DNA from: Gallionella sp. | GTDB lineage: Bacteria; Pseudomonadota; Gammaproteobacteria; Burkholderiales; Gallionellaceae | Length of the DNA stretch: 41,103 nucleotides | Assembly (NCBI GenBank): GCA_025350705.1 | Contig: JANXXH010000037.1 | Location: forward strand, 1 to 41,103 | Reading direction: 5' to 3' | Part shown: in pieces, positions 34,791-41,103 of the stretch | How the letters are laid out: every line of letters begins with the position of its first letter | Position numbering within the stretch: position 1 is the first letter of the stretch | Program-made: the position numbers and the translations under genes | The notes under the pieces: model-generated | Seen by the model: the letters and a program-made list of their open reading frames with translations, nothing else | Database searches by the model: none | What the model was told of the DNA's origin: nothing

Positions 34791-36731
34791 ATGAACATGG
34801 CAAAACTTAAAGACCTTAAAGACAAGAAAAAGCCGATCAAGAAACAAGCTGTCGTTATCGCGCCGCCTGTCATTGATCAACTACAGGATATCGAGGCGAG
34901 GCGCACGCGCCTGAAAGCCCTGATCGTGCTGGGCAAAGAACGCGGCTATCTCACTTACGCGGAAATCAATGACCATTTGCCGGACATGCTCGAAGTAGAG
35001 CAGATCGAGGGCGTGGTCAGCATGATCAATGAGATGGGTGTTTCGGTGTGCGACGTGGCTCCCGATGCTGAAACGCTCATCATGACCGATGTCGCCCCTG
35101 CGGTGGCGGATGAAGATGCGGTGGAAGAAGCAGAGGCCGCGCTTTCTACTGTGGACTCGGAATTTGGCCGTACCACCGATCCGGTGCGTATGTATATGCG
35201 CGAAATGGGCACGGTCGGGTTGCTCACTCGCGAAAAAGAAATCGAGATCGCCAAGCGCATCGAAGAAGGCTTGAAGCACATGATTCAGGCGATTTCTGCA
35301 TGCCCGGCGACGATAGCTGAAATCCTGGCGTTATCCGCTAAGATCGAAAACAATCAGATGCGCATCGACGAACTGATCGATGGATTTGTGGATGTCGCAG
35401 ATGAAGCCGTCATTGCTGTAGAGGGTGATGAAGAGGTTGAAGAGATCAGTGCCAATGATACTGATGAAGAAGAAGACGAAGAGGCGGCAGCAGCTGCTGC
35501 GGCTGCTAATTTGGCGCAGTTGAGGGAAGATGCTCTGGCGCGTTTCGCTGTGATCACCGATTTGTTCAACAAGCTGGGCAAGGCTTACGCCAAATATGGC
35601 TACCGCAGCAAGCAATACGACAAATTACAGGCTGGCATCTCTGACGAACTGATGAGGTTCCGTTTCTCCGCGAAGCAAGTGGATGCGCTGTGCGACACCA
35701 TGCGCGGCTTGGTCGAGGAAGTGCGCCGCAGTGAGCGCAGCATTCAGGAAATGTGCGTGACCAAGGGCAAGATGCCGCGTCCGCATTTCATCAAGACCTT
35801 CCCCGGAAATGAAGATAATTTGAAATGGGTTGCGCAGGAACTGAGGACGAAAAAACCATATAGTGAAACGCTAGAGCGTTACCAACATGCCATCGTAGAG
35901 CAGCAAAAACGGCTGCTGGATCTGCAGCAGCGCGTTGGTATCCCGATACGCGACCTGAAGGAGATCAATCGGCAAATGACCAACGGCGAAGCCAAGGCGC
36001 GCCGCGCAAAGCGCGACATGATCGAGGCCAACCTGCGTCTGGTGATTTCCATTGCCAAAAAATACACCAACCGCGGCCTGCAATTCCTCGACCTGATTCA
36101 GGAAGGCAACATCGGCCTGATGAAAGCGGTGGACAAGTTTGAATACCGTCGTGGTTATAAATTTTCCACCTACGCCACCTGGTGGATACGCCAGGCGATC
36201 ACTCGTTCGATTGCCGATCAGGCGCGCACCATCCGTATCCCGGTGCACATGATCGAGACCATCAACAAGATGAACCGCATCTCGCGTCAGATCATGCAGG
36301 AGACCGGGCAGGAGCCGGATGTTGCGACCTTGGTGGCCAAGATGGAAATGCCTGAAGACAAGATACGCAAGATATTCAAGATCGCCAAAGAGCCGATTTC
36401 CATGGAGACCCCGGTGGGCGATGACGACGATTCACACTTGGGTGACTTCATTGAAGACTCGCATACTGCCGTGCCGATCGATGCGGCGATATATGAGAGC
36501 TTGCGCGGCGCTACCTCGGATATTCTGGACAGCCTGACTCAAAGAGAAGCAAAAGTATTGCGGATGCGCTTCGGCATAGAAATGAACACCGACCATACGT
36601 TGGAAGAGGTGGGAAAACAATTCGATGTCACCCGCGAACGTATCCGTCAGATAGAAGCCAAGGCACTGCGCAAGCTGCGCCATCCTTCGCGTTCAGAGAA
36701 GCTGAAGAGCTTTCTCGACAGCGAAAACTAA
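34791..36731 (+). CDS. rpoD: RNA polymerase primary sigma factor (sigma-70)
   Basis: 646 residues. Region 1.1 lies at about 20-85. Region 1.2 contains [23 protein letters not shown] (about 130-152). A non-conserved region has an acidic stretch followed by eight alanines (about 205-245). Region 2 covers about 410-480, with [27 protein letters not shown] (-10 recognition and core binding) and [14 protein letters not shown]. Regions 3 and 4 follow, with the helix-turn-helix [32 protein letters not shown] at the end (roughly 595-630). It is the housekeeping sigma factor, last gene of the macromolecular synthesis operon. Confidence 0.98.
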   Translation: MNMAKLKDLKDKKKPIKKQAVVIAPPVIDQLQDIEARRTRLKALIVLGKERGYLTYAEINDHLPDMLEVEQIEGVVSMINEMGVSVCDVAPDAETLIMTDVAPAVADEDAVEEAEAALSTVDSEFGRTTDPVRMYMREMGTVGLLTREKEIEIAKRIEEGLKHMIQAISACPATIAEILALSAKIENNQMRIDELIDGFVDVADEAVIAVEGDEEVEEISANDTDEEEDEEAAAAAAAANLAQLREDALARFAVITDLFNKLGKAYAKYGYRSKQYDKLQAGISDELMRFRFSAKQVDALCDTMRGLVEEVRRSERSIQEMCVTKGKMPRPHFIKTFPGNEDNLKWVAQELRTKKPYSETLERYQHAIVEQQKRLLDLQQRVGIPIRDLKEINRQMTNGEAKARRAKRDMIEANLRLVISIAKKYTNRGLQFLDLIQEGNIGLMKAVDKFEYRRGYKFSTYATWWIRQAITRSIADQARTIRIPVHMIETINKMNRISRQIMQETGQEPDVATLVAKMEMPEDKIRKIFKIAKEPISMETPVGDDDDSHLGDFIEDSHTAVPIDAAIYESLRGATSDILDSLTQREAKVLRMRFGIEMNTDHTLEEVGKQFDVTRERIRQIEAKALRKLRHPSRSEKLKSFLDSEN

Positions 36732-36747
36732 GCCGATCATCACTAAA

Positions 36748-36948
36748 GGGCACTTCTAAAAATTTAAAGTTCTGATGAAACTACTAGCCATCCCACTAGG
36801 CCGCCAAAGAACGGCGACCAAGTGGTTGGTTATAAGCAAGACAAGGCGCGAGCAAAAAATTGCGACGCGGCATATATTTGATATGTAAGTTGCGATTTTT
36901 TGTGAGCAACGCCGTATTGCGACGAAATTTGGATTTTAAGAAATGCCC
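36748..36948. mobile_element. MITE-like non-coding element, 201 bp
   Basis: The left end GGGCACTTCTAAAAAT (36748-36763) and right end ATTTTAAGAAATGCCC (36933-36948) are inverted repeats with two mismatches in 16. The element is flanked on both sides by TAAA (36744-36747 and 36949-36952), or CTAAA if the end is set one base in. That looks like a target-site duplication. Inside there is a long imperfect hairpin: GGCGCGAGCAAAAAATTGCGAC (36845 on) pairs with TTGCGATTTTTTGTGAGCAACGCC (36890-36913) around CATAT/ATATG. No transposase is encoded, so it would be moved in trans, possibly by an IS5-like transposase. It sits in the gap between rpoD and the tRNA gene. Confidence 0.75.
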
Positions 36949-36959
36949 TAAACTTTCAC

Positions 36960-37036
36960 GGGTCGTTAGCTCAGTTGGTTAGAGCAGAGGACTCATAATC
37001 CTTTGGTCCGGGGTTCAAGTCCCTGACGACCCACCA
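36960..37036 (+). tRNA. tRNA with CAU anticodon (elongator Met or Ile2)
   Basis: 77 bases with all arms. The acceptor stem is GGGTCGT/ACGACCC with an A discriminator and encoded CCA. The D arm is AGCTCAGTTGGTTAGAGCA. The anticodon stem GAGGA/TCCTT holds the loop CTCATAA, and the T arm is GGGGTTCAAGTCCC. The anticodon CAT reads AUG as Met, or AUA as Ile after lysidine modification by TilS. The body resembles the Ile2/Lys-like type more than initiator Met, since the acceptor starts with a paired G1-C72. Automatic tools may call it Met; I cannot settle which. Confidence 0.95.
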
Positions 37037-37045
37037 TTAAACACG

Positions 37046-37077
37046 CGGCTTGCAGAGATGTAAGCCGTTTTGTTTTT
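37046..37077 (+). terminator. Intrinsic terminator after the tRNA gene
   Basis: CGGCTTGCA (37046-37054), loop GAGA, TGTAAGCCG (37059-37067) pair over 9 bp with one G-U, followed by TTTTGTTTTT. A clear factor-independent terminator ten bases after the tRNA 3' end. Confidence 0.88.
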
Positions 37078-37106
37078 AAGTAAAAGATAATAAGGAACAT
37101 CAAGTC

Positions 37107-37160
37107 AGGTGACAAAGTCACCTCATAAAGGTGAGTTCATCTCGGGTAAGGAAGTTACCC
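37107..37160. repeat. Cluster of small hairpins at the 3' end of fcl
   Basis: Two perfect stems: AGGTGAC-AAA-GTCACCT (37107-37123) and GGGTAA-GGAAG-TTACCC (37144-37160, overlapping the fcl stop). Between them GGTGAG (37131-37136) could pair with the CACCT of the first stem instead. There is no T run on either strand. They probably protect the fcl mRNA 3' end or slow polymerase; the alternative pairing is noted under findings. Confidence 0.5.
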
Positions 37161-38135
37161 TCTGAGTTGCTGCTGATTTTCTAAAAACCATTGGTATGCA
37201 TCGCGCAGTCCATCTTCCAAGCCGATCTCTGCCTGCCAGCCCATCGCTTTAAGGCGGGAAACGTCCATCAACTTGCGCGGGGCACCATCAGGCTTGCCGG
37301 CATCGAAGGTAATATGACCTGTGAAGCCGGTGACGCGTGCCACCGTTTCAGTCAGTTCGCGGATAGAGCAATCCACGCCGCTGCCCACATTGATGTGGGA
37401 AAGCATGGGCTGCGTGTGTGCACGATACGTTGTCTCGTTCAACTCCATCACATACACACTGGCAGCCGCCATATCATCCACATGCAAAAACTCGCGCATG
37501 GGCTTGCCGCTTCCCCACACAATAACTTCATGCGCTCCTGATTGCACAGCCTCGTGAAACCGCCGCAACAGCGCCGGGATCACATGCGAATTTTCGGGAT
37601 GGTAATTATCATTGGGGCCATACAAGTTGGTGGGCATTACACTGCGATAATCGCGCCCATACTGCCGATTGTAACTTTCACATAGCTTGATTCCGGTGAT
37701 CTTGGCAATTGCATAAGGCTCGTTGGTCGGTTCCAGCATGCCGGTCAGCAATGCATCTTCCTGCATAGGTTGGGGCGCCAACCTGGGATAGATGCAAGAC
37801 GAACCCAGAAACAGCAATTTCTGTATGCCGGTATTGTGCGCTGTGTGAACCAGGTTGCATTCCACCATCAGGTTCTCGTAAATGAATTCGGCAGGATAGG
37901 TATTGTTGGCGTGAATCCCGCCTACCTTTGCAGCCGCCATGTACACCTGGTCAATCTTCTCGGCACGAAAGAAAGCTTCGACCTCGGCCTGCCGATTCAA
38001 GTCCAGCTCCGCGTGAGTGCGGGTGATGATATTTTGGTAACCAAGCGATTCTAGCCGTCGAACAATGGCCGATCCCACCATCCCACGGTGACCAGCCACA
38101 AAAATAGCCGGTGAGGTATCACGAGCCAAGATCAA
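37155..38135 (-). CDS. fcl: GDP-L-fucose synthase
   Basis: 326 residues. It converts GDP-4-keto-6-deoxymannose to GDP-L-fucose with NADPH, by epimerisation then reduction. An SDR-type fold with [15 protein letters not shown] at the N-terminus, [10 protein letters not shown], the [10 protein letters not shown] segment with catalytic Ser and Cys, and [12 protein letters not shown] with the catalytic Tyr and Lys. [24 protein letters not shown] (about 170-193) is the GDP-sugar region. The start is TTG 38135, which overlaps the gmd stop as TTGA. No better start lies between it and the conserved N-terminus. Last gene of manC-gmd-fcl. Confidence 0.96.
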   Translation of the reverse strand: MILARDTSPAIFVAGHRGMVGSAIVRRLESLGYQNIITRTHAELDLNRQAEVEAFFRAEKIDQVYMAAAKVGGIHANNTYPAEFIYENLMVECNLVHTAHNTGIQKLLFLGSSCIYPRLAPQPMQEDALLTGMLEPTNEPYAIAKITGIKLCESYNRQYGRDYRSVMPTNLYGPNDNYHPENSHVIPALLRRFHEAVQSGAHEVIVWGSGKPMREFLHVDDMAAASVYVMELNETTYRAHTQPMLSHINVGSGVDCSIRELTETVARVTGFTGHITFDAGKPDGAPRKLMDVSRLKAMGWQAEIGLEDGLRDAYQWFLENQQQLRG

Positions 38136-39256
38136 GTCTCTCTTGATACGGCTACCTTGTAGCCATGTTTGTTGAGCAACGCATGACTGCGGGCCTGCTC
38201 CAGGTCGTAAGCAACCATCTCTCGCACCATTTCAGCCAAGGTGATTTCCGGTACCCAGCCGAGCTTCTCTTTGGCCTTGGTTGGGTCACCCAGCAGTGTT
38301 TCCACCTCGGCTGGCCGAAAGTAACGCGGATCAACCGCCACGATCACATTGCCCGGCTTGAGCGCAGGCGCCTTGTCACCGGCGATCTTTTCTACCACCG
38401 CCTTTTCATCCAGGCCGGCACCTTCGAAACGCAGGGTGATCCCGAGTTCAGCCGCACTCATACGGATGAAATCGCGTACCGAATGTTGAACCCCGGTCGC
38501 GATCACGAAGTCCTCAGGCTTGTCTTGCTGCAGCATCAACCATTGCATCTTCACAAAATCCTTTGCGTGCCCCCAGTCGCGCAATGCATCCATGTTGCCC
38601 ATGTAAATGCAAGACTCCAACCCTTGAGCGATGTTTGAAAGTCCGCGCGTGATCTTGCGAGTAACAAATGTCTCGCCGCGGCGCGGCGATTCGTGGTTGA
38701 ATAATATCCCGTTGCAAGCATACATGCCATAGGCTTCGCGGTAGTTCACCGTGATCCAGTAGGCGTAAAGCTTGGCCACTGCGTAGGGGCTGCGCGGATA
38801 GAACGGAGTGGTTTCCGTCTGCGGAGTCTCTTGCACCAAGCCATAAAGTTCCGACGTGGATGCCTGGTAGAAACGCGTTTTTTTCTCCAGCCCCAGGATT
38901 CGAATCGCCTCTAGCAGCCGCAACGTTCCCATGCCGTCTACATCGGCGGTGTATTCTGGCGACTCGAAACTTACCGCGACATGTGACTGCGCCCCGAGGT
39001 TATAAACTTCGTCGGGTTGCACTTGCTGGATGATCCGGGTAAGGTTGGAGGAATCGGTAAGGTCGCCATAGTGGAGCACGAAGTGCTGGTTTTTGACGTG
39101 TGGATCTTCGTAGATGTGATCGATCCGCGCCGTATTGAAAAGCGATGCACGGCGCTTGATGCCGTGGACCTGGTAACCCTTTGCCAGCAGGAACTCGGCA
39201 AGATACGAACCGTCCTGGCCGGTGACCCCAGTGATTAATGCGCGTTTTTGTTTCAT
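38132..39256 (-). CDS. gmd: GDP-mannose 4,6-dehydratase
   Basis: 374 residues. It turns GDP-mannose into GDP-4-keto-6-deoxymannose using bound NADP. Seen: [16 protein letters not shown] at the start, [41 protein letters not shown], the catalytic QASTSELYG and [10 protein letters not shown] (YxxxK), and [17 protein letters not shown]. It shares 4 bases with fcl, so the products are probably made in step. The GDP-fucose or GDP-rhamnose-type sugar would go into O-antigen, capsule or exopolysaccharide. Confidence 0.97.
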   Translation of the reverse strand: MKQKRALITGVTGQDGSYLAEFLLAKGYQVHGIKRRASLFNTARIDHIYEDPHVKNQHFVLHYGDLTDSSNLTRIIQQVQPDEVYNLGAQSHVAVSFESPEYTADVDGMGTLRLLEAIRILGLEKKTRFYQASTSELYGLVQETPQTETTPFYPRSPYAVAKLYAYWITVNYREAYGMYACNGILFNHESPRRGETFVTRKITRGLSNIAQGLESCIYMGNMDALRDWGHAKDFVKMQWLMLQQDKPEDFVIATGVQHSVRDFIRMSAAELGITLRFEGAGLDEKAVVEKIAGDKAPALKPGNVIVAVDPRYFRPAEVETLLGDPTKAKEKLGWVPEITLAEMVREMVAYDLEQARSHALLNKHGYKVAVSRET

Positions 39257-39374
39257 TTGCAGTCCTTACAACGGATAAAATAAAAAATGGGCCGCCCGGC
39301 GAGTTCAGGGAAAACCAAATCATCAATAACGGTGATTGGATGAGCTGTTTTATTTGCCATTGTGCCTAACGGGT

Positions 39375-40799
39375 TCATTGGTGGCGACCATATACATCGT
39401 CGAAGCGCACGATATCATCTTCACCCAAATACTCTCCGCTTTGCACTTCGATCATGACCAGATCGACAACACCTGGATTTTGCAAGCGGTGTTTGTGGCC
39501 GGCGGGGATGTAGGTGGATTCGTCAGTGTTGACGAAAAGTTCCAGGTCACCGTTGACAACCTTTGCCATTCCGCTGACTACGATCCAGTGCTCGCTGCGA
39601 TGGTGATGCATCTGCAGGCTGAGGCTCGCCTCAGGTTTGACTACGATACGCTTGATCTTGAAGCGCGGGCCTTCTTCCAGAACGGTGTAAGTGCCCCAGG
39701 GGCGATGCACAGTAGTGTGCAGCCTGTGCGCTTCATGCCCTTGTGCCTTGAGTCGGGTGTACAGGTGCTTCACATCCTGGGCGCGGCTGCGGTCAGCAAC
39801 CAAAACGGCATCCGGGGTATCGATGATGATAAGATTGTCGATGCCTACGGCGCCGACGAGACGCTGATTGCTCTGGATGTAGCAGTTGCTGACGTCATGC
39901 AGTATGACATCGCCTTCGATGCGATTGCCTTCAGTATCGGGTGGGGTGAGATCTCCTAATGCGCTCCATGAGCCGATGTCGCTCCAGCCGATGCTGCATG
40001 GCACCACGGCGACGTTCTTCGACTTTTCCATAACGGCATAATCGATGGAGTCGTCTGGTACAAGACCAAAAGTTTCCGGATCAAGCTCGATCTGAGTGTG
40101 ATTTTTGCTTTGTGCCAGGCGTGATTGCTCCATGCAGGCACGGGTGGTCGCTAAAATATTCGGGCAATGAAGATGCATTTCGCGCAGCAAGGTTCCCGCC
40201 GAAAAACAGAACATGCCGGAGTTCCACAGGTAGTTGCCTGATGCCACATATTTTTGAGCCTTTTCAAGGCTGGGTTTTTCGACGAAACGCAGGACCTTGT
40301 TACCATCAGCTTCGATATAGCCGTAGCCTGTTTCGGGCGTATCAGGGTGGATGCCGAAAGTGACAAGCTTGCCCTGTGCGGCCAGCTGCATCGCCACCAC
40401 AACGGCTTGGGCAAAAGCCGTTTGATCGGCAATCAAATGATCGGCGGCGAGCACCAGCAAGAGTGCATCTTCACCATGACGGGCAGCCACATGCAATGCC
40501 GCCGCAGCGATGGCGGGCGCAGTATTGCGGCCAAACGGTTCGAGAATGTAGCTGTTCACCAGGTCTTTGTGCTGGACGGCGACCTCACGGTATTCGTCCT
40601 CGGTCTTGAAGAAGAGCTCGCGGTTGGTAACGGTGAGGGTCTCAACCACACCTGGCTGCGCCACGCCGCGTAGCCAGGCTTTTTGCAGCAGGCTCTGCCC
40701 ATCCGCCAGCCGGATAAATGGTTTGGGGTGTAACTCGCGGGAAACAGGCCAGAGCCGGGAACCAGCTCCGCCACAAAGAATCGTCGGGATCAGTTTCAT
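39375..40799 (-). CDS. manC: Mannose-1-phosphate guanylyltransferase / mannose-6-phosphate isomerase
   Basis: 474 residues, the bifunctional length. The N-terminal nucleotidyltransferase has ILCGGAGSRLWPVSRE and HPKPFI (GTP and sugar-phosphate site), then VLAADHLI and FVEKPSLEKA. The C-terminal cupin domain (about 365-465) carries HRPWGTYTVLEEG, QMHHHRSEHWIVVSG with metal-binding His, and YIPAGHKHRLQNPG, as in type II phosphomannose isomerases. It supplies GDP-mannose for gmd and fcl, 118 bases downstream. Probably the first gene of this operon; a weak -10 (TACAAT on the minus strand, 40849-40844) precedes it. Confidence 0.96.
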   Translation of the reverse strand: MKLIPTILCGGAGSRLWPVSRELHPKPFIRLADGQSLLQKAWLRGVAQPGVVETLTVTNRELFFKTEDEYREVAVQHKDLVNSYILEPFGRNTAPAIAAAALHVAARHGEDALLLVLAADHLIADQTAFAQAVVVAMQLAAQGKLVTFGIHPDTPETGYGYIEADGNKVLRFVEKPSLEKAQKYVASGNYLWNSGMFCFSAGTLLREMHLHCPNILATTRACMEQSRLAQSKNHTQIELDPETFGLVPDDSIDYAVMEKSKNVAVVPCSIGWSDIGSWSALGDLTPPDTEGNRIEGDVILHDVSNCYIQSNQRLVGAVGIDNLIIIDTPDAVLVADRSRAQDVKHLYTRLKAQGHEAHRLHTTVHRPWGTYTVLEEGPRFKIKRIVVKPEASLSLQMHHHRSEHWIVVSGMAKVVNGDLELFVNTDESTYIPAGHKHRLQNPGVVDLVMIEVQSGEYLGEDDIVRFDDVYGRHQ

Positions 40800-41103
40800 G
40801 CCAATAGGTGAATCAGTTGTTTAAGTCTATTTTTCATCGACTGATTGTACTAAAACTTTGCGGGCGAAGCATAAGAAATATTAAAAGTGCCCCTCAAATC
40901 GAGTGTGCAATTCAAGAGCAGCTTTGTGTGGAGGGCGAATGCAGTCAACGATATATATTTTGTCAGTAGTGTCCGGTTAATTTACAAATTGCCGAGCCAA
41001 GATTAAATATTGGCGCGGCTTGCGAAGCAATTTATTTTGGTGCCGATTTGAAATCAGTTTACCTATATTCCGGTTCGAGTAACTTCCAGAGATCGATACC
41101 TCT
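40800..41103. other. Gene-free right end with possible IS terminus
   Basis: 304 bases without a supported gene. They hold the upstream region of manC (minus strand). TTAAAAGTGCCC (40881-40892) resembles, in inverse, the left end of the 36748 element. At 40967-40980 there is TAGTGTCCGGTTAA, which looks to me like the inverted end of an IS4- or ISAs1-type insertion sequence. No transposase frame is open before the window ends, so this is only a suspicion. Confidence 0.35.

Overview
The window looks like chromosomal DNA of a betaproteobacterium, most likely an iron-oxidising member of the Gallionellaceae (Sideroxydans/Gallionella-like). This is an inference from three things: the housekeeping gene order (rplM-rpsI-argC, erpA, anmK, M23 peptidase, tyrS and rpsU-yqeY-dnaG-rpoD), the moderate GC content, and a very haem-rich porin-cytochrome gene set at the left edge. 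No rRNA gene is present to confirm the taxon.

Left edge (1-4597, + strand): a 5'-truncated multihaem c-type cytochrome (17 CXXCH motifs visible, built from a tandem three-haem module of 68-70 residues), a second secreted cytochrome with 11 CXXCH motifs, and a 716-residue outer-membrane beta-barrel candidate with an N-terminal TPR-like segment. Together they read as an outer-membrane electron conduit, resembling from memory the PCC3-type clusters proposed for Fe(II) oxidisers. This is the most interesting system in the window.

4.6-20 kb: mostly housekeeping genes on both strands. They comprise thyA-folA, an M17 aminopeptidase, a triple-PAS diguanylate cyclase, an SDR oxidoreductase, mscL-acylphosphatase (4-base GTGA overlap), a solitary GspE/PilB-type ATPase, a YqaA-like membrane protein, a lipoyl-domain dihydrolipoamide dehydrogenase, proA, trpC and coq7. 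A second diguanylate cyclase (CHASE-PAS-GGDEF) is split in two by a -1 frameshift at a run of seven A.

20-28.8 kb: an OsmC-like and an ElyC/YdcF-like gene face rplM-rpsI, which has a near-consensus promoter and a clear terminator. argC, a DUF6776-like coiled-coil protein, a bactofilin and erpA follow, ending in a perfect 15-bp bidirectional terminator. On the minus strand lie a histone-deacetylase-like hydrolase, a YidH/DUF202 protein, anmK and an M23 cell-wall peptidase.

28.9-37 kb: tyrS, a soluble Ser/Thr kinase with an unrecognised C-terminal half, then the macromolecular synthesis operon rpsU-yqeY-dnaG-rpoD. After rpoD comes a 201-bp MITE-like element with inverted ends and a TAAA duplication, then a tRNA with CAU anticodon and its terminator.

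37-41.1 kb: minus-strand manC-gmd-fcl, which make GDP-mannose and convert it to GDP-L-fucose for surface polysaccharide. The last 304 bases carry no gene but may contain the end of an insertion sequence.
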